Part shown: positions 1 to 5,316 of the stretch, in pieces
Layout of the letters: every line of letters begins with the position of its first letter
Numbering within the stretch: the stretch's first letter is position 1
Source: Bacteroidota bacterium
GTDB taxonomy: Bacteria; Bacteroidota; Bacteroidia; NS11-12g; UBA955
Direction: 5' to 3'
Assembly (NCBI GenBank): GCA_947450015.1
Contig: CANFUB010000201.1
Coordinates: 1-5,316, forward strand
DNA length: 5,316 bases
The notes under the pieces: generated by a model
The model's input: the letters and a program-made list of their open reading frames with translations, nothing else
Told to the model about the DNA's origin: nothing
The model's database searches: none
Program-made: the position numbers and the translations under genes

Positions 1-2
1 AG

Positions 3-260
3 AAGAGCATTCGCAAAATTTTAAGGCTAGTCACAAAGTATATTAAATATTCTGGAAAACCTGAAACGGGTATAGAGTTGTTAATTCATTTTTGCACCCA
101 ATTAAATGGTCTTGGATTAGATTATCATGGCAGCACTGCTCTAATGAATTTATACGAGGTGCAGCTAAAGAAAATAAAGAAGGCCATCGAAGGGTTGCAT
201 GAAGATTTGCAGTATGATTATCGCAAACTGTTAGCGCAACAATTAAACATTGAAATATAA
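3..260 (+). CDS. 3' end of an unrecognised helical protein (5' truncated by window edge)
   Basis: This frame is open from the first bases of the window to the TAA at 258-260, giving 85 codons, so it is the tail of a longer gene entering from the left. A TTG at position 78 could serve as a start, but the open frame upstream of it (reading KSIRKILRLVTKYIKYSGK) has the same protein-like character, so I do not take TTG as the real start. The fragment is rich in Leu, Lys and Ile and looks all-helical, with an amphipathic segment LYEVQLKKIKKAIEGLHEDL near its end. No catalytic motif, membrane segment or signal peptide is visible. From memory, the layout loosely resembles the C-terminal part of DUF6155-type bacterial proteins, but this is a weak guess and I assign no function. 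It converges on the ftsZ operon and shares the intergenic hairpin with it. That it is coding is fairly sure; its identity is unknown. Confidence 0.65.
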   Translation, partial: KSIRKILRLVTKYIKYSGKPETGIELLIHFCTQLNGLGLDYHGSTALMNLYEVQLKKIKKAIEGLHEDLQYDYRKLLAQQLNIEI

Positions 261-290
261 AAAAAAGAGTCCACCTTGCGATGGACTCTT
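259..290 (-). terminator. Rho-independent terminator of the murG-murC-ftsQ-ftsA-ftsZ operon
   Basis: Read on the minus strand, a perfect 9-bp stem (AAGAGTCCA pairing with TGGACTCTT, arms at 282-290 and 265-273) closes an 8-nt loop. It runs straight into eight T residues (266 down to 259), the classic intrinsic terminator layout. It lies 58 nt past the ftsZ stop, where the operon would be expected to end. The T tract overlaps two bases of the stop codon of the convergent gene at 258-260. Read on the plus strand, the same hairpin is followed only by TTAACTAAATG, which is a poor U tract. Termination in that direction should therefore be weaker, though the stem could still protect the 3' end of the left gene's transcript. 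Confidence 0.88.
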
Positions 291-302
291 AACTAAATGT
301 TA

Positions 303-340
303 TTCATAGATCTATACCTTGTGTAATTTCATAGAACTAT
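303..340. repeat. Imperfect 13-bp direct repeat in the ftsZ 3' untranslated region
   Basis: TTCATAGATCTAT at 303-315 and TTCATAGAACTAT at 328-340 agree at 12 of 13 positions, and their starts are 25 bp apart. The first copy contains the 10-bp palindrome ATAGATCTAT (306-315); the second carries a near-palindrome. They lie between the ftsZ stop and the terminator, a 58-nt stretch (291-348) with no other visible content. The sequence is AT-rich and the repeat short, so chance is a serious alternative. No function is claimed. Confidence 0.3.
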
Positions 341-348
341 CTGTATGA

Positions 349-1689
349 CTAATCTACATTGTCATGTAAATATTTATTGCCACCATCTTTAAAGCGGGCT
401 GCTTTATTTTCTTTTTCTTCTTCAAGAAATAATTTAGACATTTCGATGCCTTGCTCTGCTTCATCAAAAACCACATTGTGTCTTAAATAAGCGGGGATTT
501 CCATGTTGTTAATGTTCTTGAATTTATTTTCAACTGGTGCACTTGGTGCTTCTCTTTGGGTGCGCATTTTATTCAATTCTAAGAACAATAATTGTTCGTC
601 TTGAACGGGCGACTCAGTTGGTTTTATATCTTCAATAGGCAATACAATGCTTGAAGGCGTATCTAGGTTAATTTCTAACATGCCACTGTTCTCATTCATG
701 GCTTTTGCTTTTGTCTCCATTTCGTGGTTTTCGAAACCAGTAGCAACAACTGTGATAGCAATTTCTTTATCCAACGAATCGTTGTAGGTTAATCCAAATT
801 TCAAGTTGGCATTCTGACCGGCTTGTTGTTGGAAGAAACCTGTAATGATATCTATTTCGTTGGTGTAAGGCTCATCGTTACCAAAGCTAATGTTCACTAG
901 AATATGTTTTGAACCTTCGATGCTATTTTCATCTAACAAGGGCGAATCCAATGCTTTCTGTGCAGCATTAATGGCTCTGTCGTCGCCACTTGCAATACCT
1001 GTACCCATGATAGCACGACCGCTGTTTTCTAAAGCTGTTTTAACATCTCTGAAATCCACATTCATATAACCTTCTACCGTAATAATTTCGGCAATGCCTT
1101 TTGATGCGGTAAATAAAATATCATCTGCTTGACTCAATGCTTCGCGGTAACGCAGGTTAGAGAACATTTGTAAAATGCGTTCGTTGCTTATTACCAATAA
1201 TGCATCTACATGAGGTTTTAAATCTTCTATTCCTTTATCGGCTTTTTCTGCTTTGTGCGGACCTTCGTTTTTAAATGGACGGGTTACAATACCGACAGTT
1301 AAGATGCCCATTTGTCTTGCTTTTTGTGCAATGATAGGCGCTGCACCTGTTCCTGTTCCACCACCCATGCCTGCTGTTATAAATAACATTTTGGTATTGT
1401 GGCGCAAGGCATCTTCAATTTTATCGATGCTTTCCATGGCGCATCTTTTGCCAAATTCAGGATCACCGCCAGCCCCTAAGCCTTCGGTTAAATTGCTGCC
1501 CAATTGAATTTTATTAAGCACCGGACTTCTTTCCAAATGCTGTGCATCTGTGTTGCAAAGAAAAAAGTCGACACCTACGATACCCCTCTGAAACATGTAG
1601 TTTACAGCGTTGCTTCCGCCACCACCTACACCCATTACTTTGATAATGGAAGATTGTGCTTTGGGTAATTCTACTTTAAAATAATTCAT
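349..1689 (-). CDS. ftsZ: Cell division protein FtsZ (tubulin-like GTPase)
   Basis: FtsZ polymerises with GTP into the cytoplasmic Z-ring that marks the division site and recruits the divisome. The 446-residue protein has the N-terminal glycine-rich nucleotide loop VMGVGGGGSNAV (18-29), NTDAQ (46-50), and the tubulin signature GGGTGTGAAP (109-118). The T7 loop NVDFRDV (210-216) carries D212 and D215, equivalent to the two catalytic aspartates (D209, D212) of E. coli FtsZ. The globular core ends near residue 319 (ITVVATGFE). A variable linker leads to the conserved C-terminal peptide EIPAYLR (397-403), which in the family binds FtsA and other partners. About 43 charged residues follow, ending LHDNVD, a tail I associate with Bacteroidota. 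Three residues around the nucleotide pocket differ from E. coli (see findings). The ATG start fits the usual N-terminal length and follows an A-rich leader with no Shine-Dalgarno. It is the last gene of the operon, 37 nt after ftsA, and ends in TAG. Identity is certain. Confidence 0.99.
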   Translation of the reverse strand: MNYFKVELPKAQSSIIKVMGVGGGGSNAVNYMFQRGIVGVDFFLCNTDAQHLERSPVLNKIQLGSNLTEGLGAGGDPEFGKRCAMESIDKIEDALRHNTKMLFITAGMGGGTGTGAAPIIAQKARQMGILTVGIVTRPFKNEGPHKAEKADKGIEDLKPHVDALLVISNERILQMFSNLRYREALSQADDILFTASKGIAEIITVEGYMNVDFRDVKTALENSGRAIMGTGIASGDDRAINAAQKALDSPLLDENSIEGSKHILVNISFGNDEPYTNEIDIITGFFQQQAGQNANLKFGLTYNDSLDKEIAITVVATGFENHEMETKAKAMNENSGMLEINLDTPSSIVLPIEDIKPTESPVQDEQLLFLELNKMRTQREAPSAPVENKFKNINNMEIPAYLRHNVVFDEAEQGIEMSKLFLEEEKENKAARFKDGGNKYLHDNVD

Positions 1690-1709
1690 TTTTAATTTAT
1701 TTTTATTTG
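1690..1709 (-). promoter_or_regulatory. A-rich translation leader of ftsZ without Shine-Dalgarno
   Basis: The 20 bases before the ftsZ ATG read CAAATAAAAATAAATTAAAA, with a single C and no purine-rich GGAG-type element. Bacteroidota are known to start many genes, especially well-expressed ones, on unstructured A-rich leaders with adenine close to the start (here A at -1 to -4) instead of Shine-Dalgarno pairing. I infer that this leader sets the ftsZ start and supports efficient initiation. The whole 37-nt ftsA-ftsZ gap has no obvious promoter, so this is a translational rather than a transcriptional element. Confidence 0.45.
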
Positions 1710-1726
1710 GTTACGACAACTGTTTT

Positions 1727-3025
1727 TTATTTAAAATCATCCATGGATTGGTCATCATCAATCCATTTTCTGAAACTGCCGAAGAAGCCTTTTAACATGC
1801 CACCTTCATTGCCAGATTTTGATTTAGAAGCCTTTTTAATATTGCTATTTTTGTCTTCTGATTCAAGTTCTTTGAGGCCTTCGAAACCTTGCAATACTAA
1901 ACCAATACAGGTTGCATACATAGGACTTCTTACTTCTTCTACCAAGCCTTTTCCTAGGTGTGGATCAGGTAAACCAATTTTAACTTCACAATGCGTGGTA
2001 TATTCTACCAAGTGCGACAAGTCTTTTAATTGTGCGCCACCACCAGTTAATACAATCCCAAGGTTCAATTTATTTTTGTAGCCAGAAATTTCAATTTCTT
2101 CGTTCACCATTTCCATGATTTCTTTAACACGTGCATGAATGACATGTGCCAAATTGCGAACTAATATTTCTTTTGCTTTTCTTTCTTTGATACCTGGTAC
2201 GCTGATAAACTCATTGCTTTTGGTGCCTTCAACTAAAGCGTGGCCATATTTAACTTTTATCATTTCGGCTTGCTTTGGTAAAATGCCAAAGGCATCGGCT
2301 ATATCTGCTGTTATAATTTCGCCACCAAATGGAATCACAGCCGTATGTCTGATTTTGCCATCGTAGAAAATCGCCAAGTCGGTTGTACCACCACCAATAT
2401 CTAAGATGGCAATACCTGCTTGTAGTTCTTCTTCGCTCAATACTGCATGGGCAGAGGCGATTGGTTCAACAATTACATCGCTAGCCTGTAAGCCTGCATT
2501 CTCAACACATTTGGCAATGGTTTTAGCAGCACTAACGCGTCCAGTAATAATATGGTATTTGCATTCCAATTTAGTACCTGGCATACCTTCTGGTTCTTTG
2601 GTTGTAAAGCGTGAATCGATGGTATACTCTTGCGGTAAAGCGTGTAATATTTTTGAACCAGGTTCAACTGCGATTCTGTATTGCTCGCGGTTCATCTCTT
2701 CTAATTCTTCTTTGGTGATTTCTGATTCAGAATTTTCTCTGATTCTAACACCAGTTTGCTGAAAACTTTTGATGTGTTCGCCAGCAATGCCAACGTTCAC
2801 CGCATTGATTTCTACATTCGATATTTTAGAAGCTTTTGCAATGGCTTCTTTGATGGCATCAACTGTTTTTGAGATATTGGTGACTTCGCCTCTCATCACA
2901 CCACCAAGCGAAGGTGCAGAGCCAACACCCAAAATGTTGATTTTGCCGTTTTCGTTTCTTTGTCCTACAATGGCACAAACTTTTGTAGTTCCGATATCTA
3001 AACCAACAATTAATTTATTCGACAT
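1727..3025 (-). CDS. ftsA: Cell division protein FtsA (actin-like membrane anchor of FtsZ)
   Basis: FtsA is an ATP-binding, actin-family protein that binds the FtsZ C-terminal peptide, attaches the Z-ring to the inner membrane and helps activate septal wall synthesis. The 432 residues show phosphate-1 motif GLDIGTTKVCAIVG (8-21), the FtsA-specific 1C (SHS2) region at about 84-165 with HALPQEYTID (128-137), phosphate-2 motif ILDIGGGTTDLAIF (207-220), and adenosine motif GIVLTGGGAQL (323-333). After a Lys/Ser-rich linker (about 390-407), the segment GGMLKGFFGSFRKWIDDD (408-425) looks like the amphipathic membrane-targeting helix. A short acidic tail, QSMDDFK, follows it. Length is in the usual range of about 420-470. 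The ATG lies 33 nt after the ftsQ stop, preceded by AAAAAAGAT, which is A-rich rather than a strong ribosome-binding site. FtsA directly upstream of ftsZ is the usual dcw order. Identity is certain. Confidence 0.98.
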   Translation of the reverse strand: MSNKLIVGLDIGTTKVCAIVGQRNENGKINILGVGSAPSLGGVMRGEVTNISKTVDAIKEAIAKASKISNVEINAVNVGIAGEHIKSFQQTGVRIRENSESEITKEELEEMNREQYRIAVEPGSKILHALPQEYTIDSRFTTKEPEGMPGTKLECKYHIITGRVSAAKTIAKCVENAGLQASDVIVEPIASAHAVLSEEELQAGIAILDIGGGTTDLAIFYDGKIRHTAVIPFGGEIITADIADAFGILPKQAEMIKVKYGHALVEGTKSNEFISVPGIKERKAKEILVRNLAHVIHARVKEIMEMVNEEIEISGYKNKLNLGIVLTGGGAQLKDLSHLVEYTTHCEVKIGLPDPHLGKGLVEEVRSPMYATCIGLVLQGFEGLKELESEDKNSNIKKASKSKSGNEGGMLKGFFGSFRKWIDDDQSMDDFK

Positions 3026-3058
3026 ATCTTTTTTGAAAATTACTTTTACTTTTTAAAT

Positions 3059-3883
3059 TTATTTTGCGGTATCCACAGGGTTTATAAACAACCCATTTTT
3101 TTCAGCTACAATTTGGTTATCATATTTTACATTGATTGATTTGTATTTATTCCAACCGATATTGTTTAATCCTTTGAAATAAAAAGCTTTCAGTCTCGTA
3201 AATTTGTCTTCTAAGCCTTCTGCAGAACCGAATACAATAGTATGATTTCCTACCTTAGGAATCAACAAAATATCATTATAATTATCTACATACAATTGTT
3301 CAATTTGTGCATCCCAGAATTTATCCTTGCTACAATACAAAGCTATGCGGTATAAATCATTGAGTACTTTAGTCTTCGCAAAGCTACTATCAGCAAGGCT
3401 TTCGCTTATGTTTCCGTTGGCTGCTATGACCCTCGCAGTATAGGCTTCATTGCGTGGAATTTTAAATCCATTTTTTGATACATAGTAGCTTTGGCCTTTG
3501 TTGTTAAATACATGGAGCACAGGACTGCGTTGCATCACTTTTATGCGCATGCGTCCACCTAGGTCCACAGAAATGTCTGCTTCTTCAACAAATGGGTTTG
3601 CTTCGAGGTCGGCTTCCATCTCATCTATTTTTATATTTTCGAGTCGTGCACCTACTATTATCATATCAGGTTCTATCCCTTTTATGACATCGATAATGGC
3701 ATTGCTATCTAAAAAACTAAGTTCTGATTCTGGTAAAATTGTAACGCTTATTTTCTTTATTCTTAAACTGTTTTCTTTTTCATTGATGATGAAAAGCGAT
3801 ACCACTAAAAACAGCCCAATAAAGCTCCAAAGAACAATGTTCCATTTTTTATTTTCTTTGAAAAAAGCAACGATTTTACGCAT
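3059..3883 (-). CDS. ftsQ: Cell division protein FtsQ (DivIB-type, bitopic)
   Basis: FtsQ is a single-pass inner-membrane protein of the divisome. In other bacteria it partners with FtsB and FtsL and links the cytoplasmic ring to periplasmic septal peptidoglycan synthesis. The 274 residues begin with a short basic cytoplasmic end (MRKIVAFFKENKK) and a hydrophobic membrane segment at about 15-33 (IVLWSFIGLFLVVSLFII). A POTRA-like region follows at about 42-118, including ANPFVEEADISVDLGGRMRI (95-114) and the ERSPV-like QRSPV (118-122). The FtsQ/DivIB beta domain comes next, ending near SINVKYDNQIV (249-259). The topology is cytoplasmic N-terminus and periplasmic C-terminus, with no cleavable signal. 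FtsQ diverges fast, so the assignment rests on this architecture plus its place between murC and ftsA. The ATG overlaps the end of murC by 8 nt, so translation is probably coupled. Confidence 0.93.
   Translation of the reverse strand: MRKIVAFFKENKKWNIVLWSFIGLFLVVSLFIINEKENSLRIKKISVTILPESELSFLDSNAIIDVIKGIEPDMIIVGARLENIKIDEMEADLEANPFVEEADISVDLGGRMRIKVMQRSPVLHVFNNKGQSYYVSKNGFKIPRNEAYTARVIAANGNISESLADSSFAKTKVLNDLYRIALYCSKDKFWDAQIEQLYVDNYNDILLIPKVGNHTIVFGSAEGLEDKFTRLKAFYFKGLNNIGWNKYKSINVKYDNQIVAEKNGLFINPVDTAK
3876..3883 (-). other. murC stop / ftsQ start overlap (ATGCGTAA)
   Basis: On the minus strand the eight bases ATGCGTAA hold the ftsQ start codon (3883-3881) and the murC stop codon TAA (3878-3876) in different frames. 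Such an overlap usually means that ribosomes finishing murC re-initiate at ftsQ, giving matched output. No Shine-Dalgarno is evident upstream of this ATG within the murC end, which fits re-initiation. Coupling is inferred from the geometry. Confidence 0.7.
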
Positions 3884-5249
3884 ACAAAGCTTGTATTGGT
3901 TTCACCAGTTTGTCTATGTCGCCAGCGCCTAGTATAACAAGGAGTTCGGGCTTTTGTTCGGCAATGGATTTGAGAATCCAATTGCTGCTTACGAGCTTAA
4001 CATCGGAGGTCATTTTTAAAGCCAAAAATTCTGAACTAATACCGGGAATTGGTTGCTCGCGTGCAGGGTAAATATCCATCAACCAACACTCATCTAAGAG
4101 TTCTAATGATGTTGCAAAATTATCTGCGAAATCGCGGGTACGTGAAAATAAATGGGGTTGGAAAATGCCTGTTAATTTTTTATCAGGATACAATTCTTTT
4201 ATTGAATTAATCGCTGCAGTTAATTCAGTAGGGTGGTGGGCGTAATCATCTATCACCACATAATTTGGGGTGTTTACTACATATTCGAATCTGCGTTTTA
4301 CACCTTTGAAATTAGCCATTGCTTTTACTAAATCATATTCATTTACACCAATGCGAATACAAGCTGCCAAAGCTGCTGTGGCATTTTCTACATTGTGAAA
4401 TCCTGGAATGCCGTTTGAAATATTAAGTTCGATTTTGCGGTATGAAAACTCGAAATTAAATTTAAATTGCTCAATGTTTATATGGTCGTAACGCGCTTCA
4501 GATTTGCGTGCTTTGCCATAGTGTATGGTTTCACCCAGAAAGGTTAAATCTAATTTTTCTCTTATCAGTGCTGTGCCATCTAACTGCATGCAATTGATAA
4601 AGGCTTGAAACGATTTTTTTACTTCATTGGCCTGTCCATAAATGTCTAAATGGTCGGCATCTGTAGAAGTTACGATTGCAATATTAGGAGAGAGTGTTAA
4701 AAAAGAACGGTCGAATTCGTCGGCTTCAACAACCGTGATGGCTTGTTCGAAAATATCTCTTCCATCTGTTTTGTGCCAATAGTTGCTGTTAAAATTTGTA
4801 CTGATACCACCTAGAAACGCTGTGAAATTAATGCCGCATTCATTCAATAAATGCGCAATCATACAGCTGGTGGTGGTTTTGCCATGGGTGCCGGCAACTG
4901 CTATTGTAAAAGTGTTTTTAGAAATTAAACCTAATATTTCTGAGCGTTTATAGAGCTTTATTTTTTTCTCTTTGAGGTATACAATTTCTTTGTGATCGGC
5001 AGGAATGGCGGGTGTATAGATAACAATCGATTCTTTTGGAGAATTAATTATTTCTTTAGGAATGTGCTGAACATCTTCATAAAAACGAATATTAAATCCT
5101 TCGGAAATTAGTTGTGAAGTAAAATCGTTTTGCGATCTATCATAACCGTGAACCGCAATTCCAAGTGATTTAAAGTAGCGTGCAATTGCGCTCATGCCAA
5201 TGCCGCCAATGCCAATGAAATAAGCTGTTTTGATGTCCTTTATATTCAT
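3876..5249 (-). CDS. murC: UDP-N-acetylmuramate--L-alanine ligase (MurC)
   Basis: MurC is the cytoplasmic ATP-dependent ligase that joins L-alanine to UDP-N-acetylmuramic acid, the first step of the peptidoglycan stem peptide. The 457 residues show the three Mur-ligase domains. The N-terminal UDP-binding domain carries FIGIGGIGMSAIARY (11-25). The central ATPase domain has the P-loop AGTHGKTTT (119-127, Lys124), the metal-binding EADE (175-178) and DADHLDIY (197-204), and GFHNVENATAA (283-293). The C-terminal domain has GVKRRFEY (316-323), DDYAHHPTEL (334-343), FQPHLFSRTRDF (363-374), DIYPAREQPIPG (392-403) and LGAGDI (440-445). The length of 457 is somewhat shorter than the 491 of E. coli MurC. 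All key motifs look intact. The ATG lies 4 nt after the murG stop and has no Shine-Dalgarno, so it is probably read by re-initiation. The N-terminal GIGGIGMSA motif and a short lead confirm the start. It is MurC rather than Mpl or another Mur ligase because of the DDYAHHPTE and FQPHLFSRT motifs and its dcw position. Confidence 0.98.
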   Translation of the reverse strand: MNIKDIKTAYFIGIGGIGMSAIARYFKSLGIAVHGYDRSQNDFTSQLISEGFNIRFYEDVQHIPKEIINSPKESIVIYTPAIPADHKEIVYLKEKKIKLYKRSEILGLISKNTFTIAVAGTHGKTTTSCMIAHLLNECGINFTAFLGGISTNFNSNYWHKTDGRDIFEQAITVVEADEFDRSFLTLSPNIAIVTSTDADHLDIYGQANEVKKSFQAFINCMQLDGTALIREKLDLTFLGETIHYGKARKSEARYDHINIEQFKFNFEFSYRKIELNISNGIPGFHNVENATAALAACIRIGVNEYDLVKAMANFKGVKRRFEYVVNTPNYVVIDDYAHHPTELTAAINSIKELYPDKKLTGIFQPHLFSRTRDFADNFATSLELLDECWLMDIYPAREQPIPGISSEFLALKMTSDVKLVSSNWILKSIAEQKPELLVILGAGDIDKLVKPIQALYA

Positions 5250-5253
5250 AATA

Positions 5254-5316
5254 CTACCGCGTTAATTTTTTAATTTGGTCAACTATGTTGACTAATGCAT
5301 CGGGTTGAGCGAATTG
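5254..5316 (-). CDS. murG: C-terminal end of MurG (lipid II synthase), truncated by window edge
   Basis: On the minus strand the frame is open from the window edge to a TAG at 5256-5254 and encodes 20 residues reading QFAQPDALVNIVDQIKKLTR. The pattern of a Pro-Asp-Ala followed by a helix ending in Ile-Lys-Lys-Leu fits the last helix of MurG. MurG is the membrane-associated glycosyltransferase that adds GlcNAc to lipid I to make lipid II. The fragment is too short for motif evidence, so the call leans on position: murG directly before murC is the normal dcw order, and the spacing is only 4 nt. Another upstream dcw gene such as ftsW is possible but less likely, since this tail is soluble and not membrane-like. 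Confidence 0.65.
   Translation of the reverse strand, partial: QFAQPDALVNIVDQIKKLTR

Noticed and set aside
78..80. TTG as the true start of the left-edge gene
   Set aside because: The frame is open and protein-like all the way to the window edge, so the gene more likely begins outside the window.
1253..1507. 84-codon plus-strand open frame opposite ftsZ
   Set aside because: It runs opposite the most conserved part of ftsZ, and its Pro-rich middle is just the complement of the Gly-rich tubulin signature.
2473..2667. 64-codon minus-strand open frame inside ftsA
   Set aside because: Out-of-frame shadow inside conserved FtsA coding sequence, with no motif and no start signal.
1707..3056. A run of plus-strand open frames (1707-2081, 2139-2366, 2406-2762, 2769-3056), all in one frame antisense to ftsA
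   Set aside because: They lie entirely opposite or nearly opposite the intact ftsA gene, share one frame because of its codon pattern, and encode Ser/Pro/Cys-rich products with no recognisable motif.
3379..3386. Minus-strand TAGCTTTG, matching the Bacteroidota -7 promoter consensus TAnnTTTG, inside ftsQ (also at 882-889 in ftsZ)
   Set aside because: No TTG-type -33 element at suitable spacing was seen for the ftsQ copy; the ftsZ copy lies deep inside coding sequence with no gene start downstream. Short matches are expected by chance.
3876..3883. Absence of murB or ddl between murC and ftsQ as a possible deletion
   Set aside because: Those genes sit there in Proteobacteria, but a direct murC-ftsQ-ftsA-ftsZ order is normal for Bacteroidota.
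3498..3932. 144-codon plus-strand open frame opposite ftsQ and the end of murC
   Set aside because: It is antisense to two well-supported genes and its product is Ser/Ile/Phe-rich with no domain; a shadow of the real coding frames.

Overview
The window is a stretch of the division and cell wall (dcw) cluster from a member of the Bacteroidota. All five recognisable dcw genes are on the minus strand, in the order murG (only its last 20 codons), murC, ftsQ, ftsA, ftsZ. The phylum assignment is inferred from several things. The FtsZ tail has an EIPAYLR motif followed by a long charged extension ending LHDNVD. MurC has the EADEFDRSF form of its active-site motif. The DNA is AT-rich, and the starts have A-rich leaders with no Shine-Dalgarno sequence. 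The class cannot be fixed from this window, and the organism may be uncultured.

Layout from left to right. Positions 3-260 (+) are the 3' end of an unrecognised helical protein whose start lies outside the window. A hairpin with an oligo-T tract at 259-290 is the terminator of the minus-strand operon and lies between the two convergent genes. Then come ftsZ (349-1689), ftsA (1727-3025), ftsQ (3059-3883), murC (3876-5249) and the end of murG (5254-5316). Spacing is tight: 37 nt between ftsA and ftsZ, 33 nt between ftsQ and ftsA, an 8-nt overlap of murC and ftsQ, and 4 nt between murG and murC. No stretch over 300 bases lacks a gene. No promoter could be supported inside the window, so the main promoter is probably upstream, beyond position 5316.

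The genes form one functional unit. MurG completes lipid II at the membrane, and MurC starts the cytoplasmic peptide branch by adding L-alanine to UDP-MurNAc. FtsZ polymerises into the Z-ring, FtsA ties it to the membrane through a C-terminal amphipathic helix, and FtsQ is the bitopic divisome protein linking the cytoplasmic ring to septal wall synthesis. ftsZ is the last gene, directly before the terminator.

This is conserved core DNA, and I found no sign of a new system. The points most worth a second look are substitutions around the FtsZ nucleotide pocket, the extension after the FtsZ C-terminal peptide, the terminator whose T tract runs into the neighbour's stop codon, and the unassigned gene fragment at the left edge.
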